Assembly (NCBI RefSeq): GCF_000820105.1 | Contig: NZ_CDDB01000010.1 | Coordinates: 140,157 to 204,156, forward strand | Reading direction: 5' to 3' | DNA length: 64,000 nucleotides | From: Aeromonas schubertii | Lineage (GTDB): Bacteria; Pseudomonadota; Gammaproteobacteria; Enterobacterales; Aeromonadaceae | Position numbers and translations under genes: made by a program | Notes under the pieces: model-generated | Databases searched by the model: none | Told to the model about the DNA's origin: nothing | What the model saw: only the letters and a program-made list of their open reading frames with translations | Part shown: one piece after another, positions 1-9,610 of the stretch | Layout: every line of letters begins with the position of its first letter | How positions within the stretch are numbered: the first letter of the stretch is position 1

Positions 1-253
1 TTACCGCAATGGCATTGAGAACCAGCTGAACCTGATGGGGCACCGACCAGGCAAGATCCTGGGTACGTTCCATCAACTGGTAGTAGAGGGCCGCATCATC
101 GACACAAAAGGGGGCATGAGTAAACGCAGCAGGCACCAGTTGCTTGCCACAATATTCGGTGGCGAACAGCATCTGCTCGGATAAATCGAGCATCAGACGA
201 TCAGCCTGATGGTCATAACGCCAGTGCCAGTGATCGTTGGGTGCAATGATCAT
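1..253 (-). CDS. zapC: Cell division protein ZapC (N-terminal part, runs off left edge)
   Basis: Reverse-strand frame open from an ATG at 253 to the window edge, giving 84 residues beginning MIIAPNDHWHWRYDHQADRL. It matches the N-terminus of E. coli ZapC, including the CVDDAALY stretch and the LVLNA segment. ZapC is a small cytoplasmic protein that bundles FtsZ protofilaments at the division ring. It lies just downstream of pyrD on the same strand, the order found in enterobacteria. About half of the usual ~180 residues is missing because the window ends. Confidence 0.9.
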   Translation of the reverse strand, partial: MIIAPNDHWHWRYDHQADRLMLDLSEQMLFATEYCGKQLVPAAFTHAPFCVDDAALYYQLMERTQDLAWSVPHQVQLVLNAIAV

Positions 254-338
254 GGGCGCCCCTTAAACTTGAAAATTGACTCAAATACCATTTTATGCAG
301 AGAGTCAGGTCAATTTCAATTAGCGGGGCGCCCCTTAG

Positions 339-1349
339 TTAAATATTGGTCACAATATCTTTGATTAGTGCCGGCCCCTTGTAAATAAACCCGCTGTATA
401 TTTGGACCAGACTGGCTCCTGCGGCCATTTTTTCACGAGCGGCCATGGCACTGTCGATACCCCCTACCCCGATAATCGGCATGGACCCCTTCAGGTGACC
501 TGCGAGCTGACGAATGACCTCTGTGCTGCGCGGCTGCAACGGGCGCCCCGACAGGCCACCGGCCTCCTGGGCATGGGGCATGTCATACACCATCTCCCGG
601 GCCAGGGTGGTATTGGTCGCAATCACCCCGTCCAATTGATGACGAACAAAACAGTCGGCGACCTGTTCAATTTCATCGTCGCTCAGATCCGGAGCAATTT
701 TCACCGTGAGAGGCACATACTTTTTGTAACGTTCGGCCAATTCTTGCTGACGCGCCTTCAAGGATCCCAGCAGATCGTCGAGGGCATCGCCATATTGCAG
801 TTGCCGCAGACCCGGGGTATTGGGTGAAGAAATATTAACCGCAATATAACCCGCATGGTCATACACCTTGTCCATGCAGATCAGATAATCATCCTTGCCA
901 TGCTCGAGGGGGGTATCTTTGTTCTTGCCGATATTGATCCCGATGATCCCCTGATAGCGAGCACGTTTTACATTCTCAACCAGGTGGTCAACCCCTTTGT
1001 TGTTGAACCCCATTCGGTTGATGATCCCCTCCCCCGGAATGACCCGAAACAACCTTGGCTTGTCATTACCGGCCTGGGGGCGAGGTGTCACCGTGCCCAC
1101 CTCCACAAAGCCAAACCCCATGGCACCAAAGGCATCGATGCACTCGCCATCCTTGTCCAGACCCGCGGCGAGGCCGACCGGATTGGCAAAATTAAGCCCC
1201 ATGACGGTGACGGGGCGCGGTGGCAAGGTTTGGCGGAAGAGGCGATCGAGAGGGGTATTTTGGAGGCGGGAGAGCTGTTTGATGGAGAGTTCGTGGGCAA
1301 CTTCGGGATCGAGCTTGAACAGGAAGTGCCTGGCGAGGGGGTAATACAT
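339..1349 (-). CDS. pyrD: Dihydroorotate dehydrogenase (quinone), class 2
   Basis: The 336-residue product equals the E. coli PyrD length. It oxidises dihydroorotate to orotate with FMN and passes electrons to membrane quinones, the fourth step of pyrimidine synthesis. Class 2 features are visible: the N-terminal amphipathic helix region ([16 protein letters not shown]), [14 protein letters not shown] for FMN binding, [11 protein letters not shown] carrying the catalytic Ser region, and VGVGGI near the C-terminus. A good Shine-Dalgarno (AAGGAGC) stands 5-6 bases before the ATG. Only 46 bp separate it from the upstream gdh stop, and most of that is a terminator, so any promoter of its own probably lies inside the end of gdh. 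Confidence 0.97.
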   Translation of the reverse strand: MYYPLARHFLFKLDPEVAHELSIKQLSRLQNTPLDRLFRQTLPPRPVTVMGLNFANPVGLAAGLDKDGECIDAFGAMGFGFVEVGTVTPRPQAGNDKPRLFRVIPGEGIINRMGFNNKGVDHLVENVKRARYQGIIGINIGKNKDTPLEHGKDDYLICMDKVYDHAGYIAVNISSPNTPGLRQLQYGDALDDLLGSLKARQQELAERYKKYVPLTVKIAPDLSDDEIEQVADCFVRHQLDGVIATNTTLAREMVYDMPHAQEAGGLSGRPLQPRSTEVIRQLAGHLKGSMPIIGVGGIDSAMAAREKMAAGASLVQIYSGFIYKGPALIKDIVTNI

Positions 1350-1360
1350 CGTTGCTCCTT

Positions 1361-1387
1361 AAAAAAGCCCCGGCACATGCCGGGGCT
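1361..1387 (-). terminator. Rho-independent terminator after gdh
   Basis: On the minus strand a 10-bp stem (AGCCCCGGCA paired with TGCCGGGGCT, 2-nt minimal loop) is followed by six T. It starts ~9 bp after the gdh stop, and its T-run abuts the pyrD ribosome-binding site. Confidence 0.85.
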
Positions 1388-1395
1388 TGTTCGTC

Positions 1396-4300
1396 TTATG
1401 CCGAGGTACGGCAATTCAACTGGAGCAGGTTCAACTCCCGCAAGGCCACCGAGAACTTGGCGAACTCGTGTGTGCTGGTGGTCTTGAAGTCGGCCAACAT
1501 ATGGGTCCAACGGGACAGGAGTTGCTCATGCTCCGAAATCCAGTCGGCCAGTATGGTACCGCATTCCCCCTGATCTTTGCACCCTTCAAACACCACGGCG
1601 GTCAATGCCCGCTGCTGCCAGTCGAGATCCTCGCGAAACGCCGCGCGGGCCATCGCCTGCCAGTGGTTGCCGACCGGCTGGTGGTTGATTTGGGCCAGGA
1701 ACCAGTGCAGCTCGAGACGGGCACCGAGGCGATAGTAGACATCGGCCACCCGCAGTACATCAACCTGCTGCTCGGCCGCCACCTGGGCCAGATCCAGGCT
1801 GGAGAAGAGGCTGCTCATATGCGCCAGCTGGCGGGCGATAGGCTCGGGCACCCCCTCACCGACCAGACGGGCAACCCCCTCCTTGTGCTCTTCCACCTCA
1901 CTCTCCTCCATCACCTCATAGAGGTGCTCGGAGAGGCTCAGGAAGGCAGGACGGAAGAAGGCGACCGTCTCTTCGATGCTCCAGTTGCGGTTGCGGGTGC
2001 GCAGGAACCAGCGGGTCGCCCGGCGCAGGATGCGACGACTGTAGAACATCATCTCGAGCTGAGTCTCGGCACTGACCCGGTTATCGAGCCCCTCGATGCC
2101 ACGCCACAGGGCATCGAAGCCAAACACCTCGCGGGCCATGGCAAAGCAGATGGCCACCTCGGCCACGCTGGCGCCAGTCTCATCGCGCAGACGGTAGGCG
2201 AAGTTGAGACCCATATCGTTGACCAGCATGTTGGCGACCCGGGTTGCGATGATCTCGCGGCGCAGGGGATGCTGCTGCATCGCCTCGCCGAAGCGCTGTT
2301 GCAGCTGGGTCGGGAAGCTCTTGACCAGCATACGGGCGAGGAAAGGATCCTCGGTCACCTCGGGTGTATTGAGCTGCTCTTTGAGCACCATCTTGCCGTA
2401 GGCAACCAGCACTGACAGCTCTGGGCGAGTCAACCCCTGGCCTGCGGCCATGCGTTCGGAGAGCTCCTCGTCGCTCGGCAGATGCTCGAGGGCGCGATCC
2501 AGCTTGCCCTCACGCTCCAGAGCCTGAATGAAGCGCTGCTGCTCCTTGATCTGTTCATCGCCACGATAGCGGGTCACCGAGATGGACTGGGACTGACGAT
2601 AGGCGTTGGTCAGCACTATCTGGGCCACCTCGTCGGTCATCTCGTAGAGCATCTGATTGCGCTGCTTGACGGTCAGATCCCCGGCATCGACCAACTGGTT
2701 GAGCAGGATCTTGATGTTCACCTCGTTGTCGGAGCAGTCCACCCCCCCCACGTTATCGGTGAAGTCGGTGTTGAGACGGCCGCCGTTCATGGCGTACTCG
2801 ATGCGCCCCTGCTGGGTGAAGCCGAGGTTCCCCCCCTCGCCCACGATGCGCGCCTTGAGCTCGCCACCGTTGACTCGCAGGGCATCGTTGCTGCGATCCC
2901 CTACCTCGGCGTGGCTCTCCTTGCGGCTCTTCACATAGGTGCCGATGCCACCGTTCCAGAGCAGATCCACATCGAGACACAGCAGCGCCTTGATGAGCTC
3001 GTTGGGGGTCATGGTGTCGCGCTCGGTGTGGAGCAGCCCCTTCATCTCATCTGACAGCTTGATGGACTTGGCCGAGCGCAGGAAGATGCCGCCGCCCTGG
3101 GAGATGAGCGACTTGTCGTAGTCATCCCAGGTGGAGGTGGGCAGATCGAACAGACGCTGGCGCTCGGCAAAACTCTTGGCCGCATCCGGGGTGGGATCGA
3201 CAAAGATGTGCATGTGGTTAAACGCCCCCACCAGACGGGTGTGCTCGGAGAGCAGCATGCCGTTGCCGAAGACATCCCCCGCCATGTCGCCAATCCCGAC
3301 GCAGGTGAAATCGGAGCTCTGGCAGTCGACCCCCATCTCGCGGAAGTGGCGCTTGACCGATTCCCAGGCGCCGCGGGCCGTGATCCCCATCTTCTTGTGG
3401 TCGTAACCGACCGAGCCGCCGGAGGCGAACGCATCACCCAGCCAGTGGCCATACTCGAGGCTGATCTCGTTGGCGATGTCGGAGAAGGTGGCGGTGCCCT
3501 TGTCGGCGGCGACCACCAGGTAGTAGTCATCCTCGTCGTGGCGCACCACGTCTCTGGGCGGGATCACCTCCCCCTTGATGATGTTGTCGGTCACATCCAG
3601 GAGGCCGCGGATGAAGAGGCGATAGCAGGCCTTGCCCTCCTCCTGAATGGCGGCGCGGTTGGCCCCGACCGGCATCTGCTTGCAGTAGAAGCCGCCCTTG
3701 GCCCCGACCGGCACAATCACGGTGTTCTTCACCTGCTGCGCCTTGACCAGACCCAGTACCTCGGTACGGAAGTCCTCCTTGCGATCGGACCAGCGCAGGC
3801 CACCCCGGGCCACCTTGCCCCAGCGCAGGTGTACCCCCTCGACCCGGGGCGAATAAACGAAGATCTCGAACTTGGGCAGCGGCAGCGGCATGTCGGTGAT
3901 AGAGGCCGGAGCCAGTTTGAAGGAGATATAGGGCTTGTCGAGACCGGCCTTATCCTTCTGGTAGAAGTTGGTGCGAAGGGTCGCCTCGATCATCTCCATA
4001 AAGCGGCGGATGATGCGATCATCATCAAGGTTGGCCACCTGATCCAGACGGTGGATGAGATCCCCGTGCAGCTTCTCGAGGGCGTGCTCGTTGCGTTCGA
4101 TGGCCGGGTTCATCCGCTGCTCGAACAAGTCGAACAGACGGCGGGCAATCTCGGGATAACGGTTGAGGGTCTCCTCGATATAGGCCTGGCTGAAGGTGAC
4201 ACCGGTCTGGCGCATGTACTTGGCATAGGCACGCAGCACCGACACCTGGCGACCACAGAGCCCCCCCCCGAGTACCAGACGGTTGAAACCGTCATCCTCG

Positions 4301-6234
4301 AGGCGCTTCTCCCATACGGCGGCAAAGGCCTCCTGGAAGCGGGTCTGGCACTCCTCCAGATCGAGCGCCTTGCCGGTGAAGGTCATGGCGAAATCGAGCA
4401 CCCAGAACACCTCACCGGCACCGTTACGCACCTGATAGGGCGTTTCACCGATCACCCGCAGCCCCATGTTCTCGAGCATGGGGAGCACGTCAGAGAGGTG
4501 GATAGGCTCATTGCGGTGGAACAGCTTGAGACGGACCTTCTGGGCGTCGCTCTCCTCCTGGGGTCGGTAGAAGAGCATGCCGAGGGGAGTCTCCTCGGAG
4601 AGAGACTCGAGCTGAATGATGTCGGCCACGGCAGAGCCGGGCAGCACGTCCTCTTTATACGCACGGGGGAAGGCAGCACTGAAACGGCGACGCAACAGGT
4701 TGCCACGAGTCTCACCAAAGTGGGAAAGCAGTACGGTATCGAGACGATCGTCCCAGCTGCGGGCAGCCTCGATGAGGTTGGTCTGGATCTCGTTCACATC
4801 CACATCCACGTTATTGTTATTGACGCGCACTATGTAGTGGGTGCGGGCCAGCACCCCTTCGGTGAAGTAGACGTTGAACTCCACCTCCTCCTCGCTGCCG
4901 AAGTACTGCTGCAACACCTGCTGGGTCTTGACCCGCAGGGCAGTGTTGTAGCGCTCCTTGGTCACATAGACCATGCAGGAGAAGAAGCGGCCGTAGACAT
5001 CACGGCGCACAAACAGGCGCAGCATGTCGCGCTCTTGCATCTCGAGCACCCCGAGCCCGGTGTCGAGCAGCTCCTCATCGCTGGCCTGGATCAGCTCATC
5101 ACGCGGGTAGGTCTCGAGGACGTTGAGCAGCGCCTTGTAGGCATGAGAGCCCTTCTCGAAGCCGGAAGCCCCCATGATGCGCTCCACCTTGTGGCTGATG
5201 AGTGGGATCTGGGTGGCACTGGTGTTGTAGATAGAAGAGGCATAGAGGCCGATGAAGCGATCTTCACCCACCACCTTGCCATGCTCGTCGAAGCGCTTGA
5301 TGCCGATGTAATCGATATAGGCGGGGCGATGAACCCGGGACTTGCTGTTGGACTTGGTCAGGATCAGCAACTCCTGGCTCAGGGCCGCATGGCGGGCACT
5401 GGCCGGCATGGTGCCAAGGCGCATGCCCCCTTCCTTGATGGAGTTCTTCATCAGACCCAGACTGGAGCCGGCCACCGGGGTGATCTCGTGATCCCCTTCA
5501 ACCCCCTTGACGTCGTAGCGGCGATAGCCCATCAGGGTGAAGTTGTGGGCTGCAACCCACTTGAGGAAGGTCACCGCCGTCTCGCGCTGTGCCTTGGTGT
5601 GGGGCGAGGGACGCTTGGGCAACTCATCGATGATGGCCTGCAGACGCTCCTGCATGGGGAGCCAGTCGCTAACGGCCAGTGCCACCTCTCCCGCAACAGA
5701 GTGGAGCTCGGCACTGAGCGCCTCCATCTGGGCTTCGTCGGTCAGGTGATCGATCTCGACCAGAAAGGCCGTCTCGACCGAGGTCTGGCCATCGATGTTG
5801 TCGATCCCAAGAATATCGGTGATCTCGCCATCCTTGCCACGCACCAGGTGCAGCGGCTGGTGGAGCATCATGTGTGCGGTGATCCCGAGGCGCTTGAGGG
5901 CCATGCGGAAAGAGTCGACCAGGAAGGGGCTGTCCTGCACGATCAGCTCGACGATGGTGTGGGGAGATTGCCAGCCATGGCGCGTCAGTTCGGGGTTATA
6001 GACCCGAATATGGGGAGTCGTCTCCTTGCGCCGGTTAAGGGCGTTCCAGAGACTGATAGCGGCGCCATAGAGATCGCTGTCGTTGCGATCGACCAGATCG
6101 TCGCTGCCCATGTTGCCATAGAACTTGGCGACGAAGCGCTCCACCAGAGAGGCACTCTTGTTGGGCAGTTTCTGATTAACGAGTTGGATGACGTTTTCGA
6201 GCAGGACGGAAACGGGTGCGTCTTTCAAAGCCAT
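1396..6234 (-). CDS. gdhB: NAD-specific glutamate dehydrogenase, large (~180 kDa) type
   Basis: At 1612 residues this is the size of the bacterial large GDH class (Streptomyces/Pseudomonas GdhB), which deaminates glutamate to 2-oxoglutarate with NAD+ and works mainly catabolically. The long N-terminal half (ACT-like regulatory and helical regions, about residues 1-700) precedes the catalytic part, where RGGLRWSDRKEDFRTE and PVGAKGGFYCK (near residues 820-850, with the active-site Lys) are seen, followed by the Rossmann-type NAD domain with GIGDMAGDVFGNGML. The gene is transcribed alone: 259 bp of non-coding DNA lie upstream and a strong terminator downstream. The long opposite-strand frames over it are GC-rich shadows. 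Confidence 0.96.
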   Translation of the reverse strand: MALKDAPVSVLLENVIQLVNQKLPNKSASLVERFVAKFYGNMGSDDLVDRNDSDLYGAAISLWNALNRRKETTPHIRVYNPELTRHGWQSPHTIVELIVQDSPFLVDSFRMALKRLGITAHMMLHQPLHLVRGKDGEITDILGIDNIDGQTSVETAFLVEIDHLTDEAQMEALSAELHSVAGEVALAVSDWLPMQERLQAIIDELPKRPSPHTKAQRETAVTFLKWVAAHNFTLMGYRRYDVKGVEGDHEITPVAGSSLGLMKNSIKEGGMRLGTMPASARHAALSQELLILTKSNSKSRVHRPAYIDYIGIKRFDEHGKVVGEDRFIGLYASSIYNTSATQIPLISHKVERIMGASGFEKGSHAYKALLNVLETYPRDELIQASDEELLDTGLGVLEMQERDMLRLFVRRDVYGRFFSCMVYVTKERYNTALRVKTQQVLQQYFGSEEEVEFNVYFTEGVLARTHYIVRVNNNNVDVDVNEIQTNLIEAARSWDDRLDTVLLSHFGETRGNLLRRRFSAAFPRAYKEDVLPGSAVADIIQLESLSEETPLGMLFYRPQEESDAQKVRLKLFHRNEPIHLSDVLPMLENMGLRVIGETPYQVRNGAGEVFWVLDFAMTFTGKALDLEECQTRFQEAFAAVWEKRLEDDGFNRLVLGGGLCGRQVSVLRAYAKYMRQTGVTFSQAYIEETLNRYPEIARRLFDLFEQRMNPAIERNEHALEKLHGDLIHRLDQVANLDDDRIIRRFMEMIEATLRTNFYQKDKAGLDKPYISFKLAPASITDMPLPLPKFEIFVYSPRVEGVHLRWGKVARGGLRWSDRKEDFRTEVLGLVKAQQVKNTVIVPVGAKGGFYCKQMPVGANRAAIQEEGKACYRLFIRGLLDVTDNIIKGEVIPPRDVVRHDEDDYYLVVAADKGTATFSDIANEISLEYGHWLGDAFASGGSVGYDHKKMGITARGAWESVKRHFREMGVDCQSSDFTCVGIGDMAGDVFGNGMLLSEHTRLVGAFNHMHIFVDPTPDAAKSFAERQRLFDLPTSTWDDYDKSLISQGGGIFLRSAKSIKLSDEMKGLLHTERDTMTPNELIKALLCLDVDLLWNGGIGTYVKSRKESHAEVGDRSNDALRVNGGELKARIVGEGGNLGFTQQGRIEYAMNGGRLNTDFTDNVGGVDCSDNEVNIKILLNQLVDAGDLTVKQRNQMLYEMTDEVAQIVLTNAYRQSQSISVTRYRGDEQIKEQQRFIQALEREGKLDRALEHLPSDEELSERMAAGQGLTRPELSVLVAYGKMVLKEQLNTPEVTEDPFLARMLVKSFPTQLQQRFGEAMQQHPLRREIIATRVANMLVNDMGLNFAYRLRDETGASVAEVAICFAMAREVFGFDALWRGIEGLDNRVSAETQLEMMFYSRRILRRATRWFLRTRNRNWSIEETVAFFRPAFLSLSEHLYEVMEESEVEEHKEGVARLVGEGVPEPIARQLAHMSSLFSSLDLAQVAAEQQVDVLRVADVYYRLGARLELHWFLAQINHQPVGNHWQAMARAAFREDLDWQQRALTAVVFEGCKDQGECGTILADWISEHEQLLSRWTHMLADFKTTSTHEFAKFSVALRELNLLQLNCRTSA

Positions 6235-6493
6235 TTGTTGTTTTCCTTAGCGGACTTCACACCGCAAACGGCAACAAGGTGCCGCGCTGGGTACAAGGGT
6301 CAGCGCGAGTGTAATCCCAAGCATGTAACAAGGCGAGCCAAGGTGATAACAGTTTGTTAAAACTTAGGGCAAGATCACGGCGCCGTTTGTCAGATATGCT
6401 GCCAAGGGCGTTAACTGACAGGAAAAGCAACTGGCCCGACCGCCCTTTGACCGCAGGGGTGTCGGCAGGAGTGGGTAAAATGTGAGCAGATTG

Positions 6494-6715
6494 TTACGAC
6501 AACCGCTCCAGACTGAGAAAGCGATGATCATCCTGGGTTTTAAGCAGAAAACGGCCATAGACGCCGCTCTGATTGACGAAGGGTCTGAGTTTGTCGGCAG
6601 AGAGCTCAAGCACCAGTCCCTGCTCGCTGCGCACCACCAGTTTGCGCACCTCCCCCCGATAGAGGCGCAGGATCTCATCGGCAGGCAGGCTGAGGCGAAA
6701 CGTGTACTGTTTCAT
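6494..6715 (-). CDS. DUF2835 family small protein
   Basis: A 73-residue protein beginning MKQYTFRLSLPADEILRLYR that I recognise as the DUF2835 family, a small domain conserved in gammaproteobacteria without a known role. It has no signal peptide or membrane segment and looks like a compact beta-rich protein with basic and acidic patches. It starts 45 bp after the pepN stop on the same strand, with AGGAGC before the ATG, so it is probably co-transcribed with pepN. Confidence 0.85.
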   Translation of the reverse strand: MKQYTFRLSLPADEILRLYRGEVRKLVVRSEQGLVLELSADKLRPFVNQSGVYGRFLLKTQDDHRFLSLERLS

Positions 6716-6760
6716 GACAGCTCCTAAGAAAGCGGGCGACTGGCGCCCGCCTGGATTTCC

Positions 6761-9385
6761 TTACATCTTGAGCGCTTTATCGATCTTCTCGAAGAGATCC
6801 GCCGCCAGGTTGGGCAGGGCGGCGAGTCGCTCCAGCTCGGCACGCACCAGGGCCTTGCGCCCAGCATCGAGCCGCTTGAACTGGATAAGCGGTGTGATCA
6901 TGCGCGATGCGGTCTGCGGGTTGACCTCGTTGAGCACCACCAACTGATCCGCCAGGAAGCGGTAACCACTGCCATCTTTGGCATGAAACTGCACCGGGTT
7001 GCCAGCCGCGAAGCTGCCGATCAACGCTCGCACCCGGTTCGGGTTACGAATGCTGAACGTCGGGTGCGCCATGGCGCTGCGGATCCCGGCCAACGCATCA
7101 CTCGCAGGCTTGCTACCCACCAGACGCAGCCAGTTATCGAGCACCAGACCATCGTGAGCCCACTTGGCTTCAAACTCGGCCATCAAACGCGCCCGACAAG
7201 GCAGCAGGAAACCGTTGGCCACCTGCAACGCCGCCAGCAGATCCGTCATGTTATCGCTCTGATCGGCCTGGGCCGCCACCAGAGCATCGGCTCTGTCCCC
7301 ATCCCGGGCTACCCGGTAACCGAGCAGCACATTACGCAGGGTACGGCGCGCGGCAGCCTCGTGGCTGTTCTCGTAACGCTCGGCCTTGAGGGCGTCGTGC
7401 AGCTCATCGAGTCGGGAGCCAAAGGCCACGGCCAGGGCATGCCGAAGCCCATGACGAACCTGATGGATGGCATCGACATCGGCGGTCTCGAACTGCTCAA
7501 ACAGTGTCCCTTCACCCGGCAAGGTCAACAACTCGGCCTTGAAGGCAGGCTCGAGGGTATCGTCGCCCAGCACGGCCGTGAACGCCTCCAGCAAGGCCGG
7601 TGAGAAGACGATATCCTCCCCTTGCGCCAAACGGGTCACATTGCTGATCACGGCCTGATTGACCAGGGTCTGGGCCGCATCCCAACGGGCAAATTCATTG
7701 CGGGCATGAGCGATGAGGAAGGTCAGGGCCTCCTCCGAATAGGGATAATCGAGCCGCACCGGCGCCGAGAAGTCACACAACAAGGAGATGATCGGGCGCT
7801 CTGACAGGCCGTCGAAGAGGAAGGTCTGTTCGCACTCCAGAACATCCAGCACCGGGTGCAGCTGCTGACCGGCCCGCTGCAGTGGCAAGCGGCCACCATC
7901 CCGGCCATACAGCTCGATGGCCAGCGGAATATGCAAAGGGAGCTTCTCGGCCTGATCCAGCGTGGCCGGGGTATGCTGGGTGACATGAAGACGATACTCA
8001 CCGCTGGCGGCATCGAACTCGTCGCGCACGGTCAACTCGGGCGTCCCCGATTGACTGTACCAGCGACGAAAACGGCCCAGATCGACCCCGGATGCCTCTT
8101 CCATGGCACAGACGAAGTCTTCACAGGTGGCGGCCGTACCATCATGGCGCTCGAAATAGAGACGCATCCCGGCCTGGAACTTCTCCTCGCCGAGCAGGGT
8201 GTGCATCATGCGGATCACCTCTGAACCTTTCTCATAGACGGTCAGGGTGTAGAAGTTGTTCATCTCGATCACCACATCGGGGCGGATCGGGTGGGCCATG
8301 GGGCCTGCATCCTCGGCAAACTGGGGGCCACGGATGGTGCGCACGTTATTGATGCGGTTGACCGGTCGGGAGCCGACATCGGAGGAGAACTCCTGATCGC
8401 GGAACACGGTCAAGCCCTCCTTGAGGCTGAGCTGGAACCAGTCGCGGCAAGTGACCCGGTTACCGGTCCAGTTGTGGAAGTACTCGTGAGCGATGACCCG
8501 CTCGATACCGTGATAATCGAGATCGGTGGCGGTGGCCGGGTTGGCCAGCACAAACTTGGAGTTGAAGATGTTCAGCCCCTTGTTTTCCATCGCCCCCATG
8601 TTGAAGAAGTCGACGGCCACGATCATATAGATATCGAGATCGTATTCGAGACCGAAACGCTCCTCATCCCACTTCATCGCCTTCTTCAGGCTCTCCATGG
8701 CGAAATCGGCACGCTCAAGATTGCCCTTGTCGACGAAGATCTCGAGGGCAACCTGACGGCCGGAGCGCGTGACATAGTGATCGCGCAGCACATCGAAGTC
8801 ACCGGCGACCAGGGCGAACAGGTAGCTGGGCTTGGGGAAGGGATCTTGCCACTGAACGAAGTGACGCCCTCCGTCGAGGTCACCGCTGGCCACCTTGTTA
8901 CCGTTGGAGAGCAGATACGGATACTTGCCTTTGTCGGCCGTGATGCGTGTGCTGTAGCGTGCCAGTATGTCGGGACGATCGAGATAATAGGTAATGCGCC
9001 GAAACCCTTCGGCCTCACACTGGGTGCAGAAGGCATCACCGGATTTGTACAGCCCTTCCAGCGCCGTGTTGGCGGCGGGATCGATTTCGGTCTCTATGGT
9101 CAGTACAAATTCGGCCGGCAGGTTCGCAAGCTCGAGCCCGCCAGGCAGCAATCGGTAATCCCCAAAGGGACGCCCGTCGATGGCGACGGTGATGAGCTCC
9201 ATTTCGTCCCCGTCGAGCCGTAACGGCTCGTTGTGCTCGCCATTACGACGAACACGGGAGATAGCAGTCACCCGGGTCTTCTCCTCCCCCAGCTGAACAT
9301 CGAGATCGATGGTGTCGATCAGATAGTGGGGAGCCTGATAATCCAGGCGATACTTGGCCGCAACGGCCTCAGTCGTGTGTGTCAT
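6761..9385 (-). CDS. pepN: Aminopeptidase N (M1 family, zinc)
   Basis: The 874-residue product fits bacterial PepN (E. coli 870). The M1 substrate-binding motif GAMEN is at residues 264-268, and the zinc site HEYFH at 300-304 with the third ligand Glu323 in LKEGL. The N-terminal beta-saddle and C-terminal helical domain are of normal length. The enzyme removes N-terminal residues from peptides in the cytoplasm and is the main alanyl aminopeptidase of this group. It probably heads a two-gene unit with the DUF2835 gene downstream. The 225-bp upstream region carries an inverted repeat at 9533-9548 that could be a control site. Confidence 0.97.
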   Translation of the reverse strand: MTHTTEAVAAKYRLDYQAPHYLIDTIDLDVQLGEEKTRVTAISRVRRNGEHNEPLRLDGDEMELITVAIDGRPFGDYRLLPGGLELANLPAEFVLTIETEIDPAANTALEGLYKSGDAFCTQCEAEGFRRITYYLDRPDILARYSTRITADKGKYPYLLSNGNKVASGDLDGGRHFVQWQDPFPKPSYLFALVAGDFDVLRDHYVTRSGRQVALEIFVDKGNLERADFAMESLKKAMKWDEERFGLEYDLDIYMIVAVDFFNMGAMENKGLNIFNSKFVLANPATATDLDYHGIERVIAHEYFHNWTGNRVTCRDWFQLSLKEGLTVFRDQEFSSDVGSRPVNRINNVRTIRGPQFAEDAGPMAHPIRPDVVIEMNNFYTLTVYEKGSEVIRMMHTLLGEEKFQAGMRLYFERHDGTAATCEDFVCAMEEASGVDLGRFRRWYSQSGTPELTVRDEFDAASGEYRLHVTQHTPATLDQAEKLPLHIPLAIELYGRDGGRLPLQRAGQQLHPVLDVLECEQTFLFDGLSERPIISLLCDFSAPVRLDYPYSEEALTFLIAHARNEFARWDAAQTLVNQAVISNVTRLAQGEDIVFSPALLEAFTAVLGDDTLEPAFKAELLTLPGEGTLFEQFETADVDAIHQVRHGLRHALAVAFGSRLDELHDALKAERYENSHEAAARRTLRNVLLGYRVARDGDRADALVAAQADQSDNMTDLLAALQVANGFLLPCRARLMAEFEAKWAHDGLVLDNWLRLVGSKPASDALAGIRSAMAHPTFSIRNPNRVRALIGSFAAGNPVQFHAKDGSGYRFLADQLVVLNEVNPQTASRMITPLIQFKRLDAGRKALVRAELERLAALPNLAADLFEKIDKALKM

Positions 9386-9532
9386 TATTGTTTGCTTCCA
9401 CGCTTATGTTGACCGTCAAAGGCTGTCACAGCCACCCGGTCCGGTCAACGGTTTCATCCTTCCCCCGAGCGCTATTGCCCCTGCTTTGCGCACGTTTCTC
9501 ATCCGGGTTGCAGACGGTTGGATGTTGTTAAC

Positions 9533-9548
9533 TCACACACTTGTGTGA
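9533..9548. promoter_or_regulatory. Perfect inverted repeat upstream of pepN
   Basis: TCACACA-CT-TGTGTGA is a perfect 7+2+7 palindrome about 150 bp upstream of the pepN start, next to an AT-rich stretch (TATAAAATA on the minus strand) that could include a -10 element. The half-sites run opposite to the CRP order (TGTGA then TCACA), so it is not a normal CRP site. No regulator is assigned. The rest of 9386-9610 shows no gene. Confidence 0.35.
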
Positions 9549-9610
9549 TGGCATATCTATTTTATAGGTAAATAGACTGGGCGAGAGCGCCTTGCGAGTA
9601 GCCCCGGCAC

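Noticed and set aside
3208-6360. 1050-codon open frame on the plus strand, opposite gdh
   Set aside because: The minus-strand frame codes for a clearly recognised 1612-residue glutamate dehydrogenase. The opposite frame has no family motifs and arises from GC-rich codon bias.
9533-9548. CRP site upstream of pepN
   Set aside because: The half-sites are in the order TCACA then TGTGA, the reverse of a CRP site, and the spacing is wrong.
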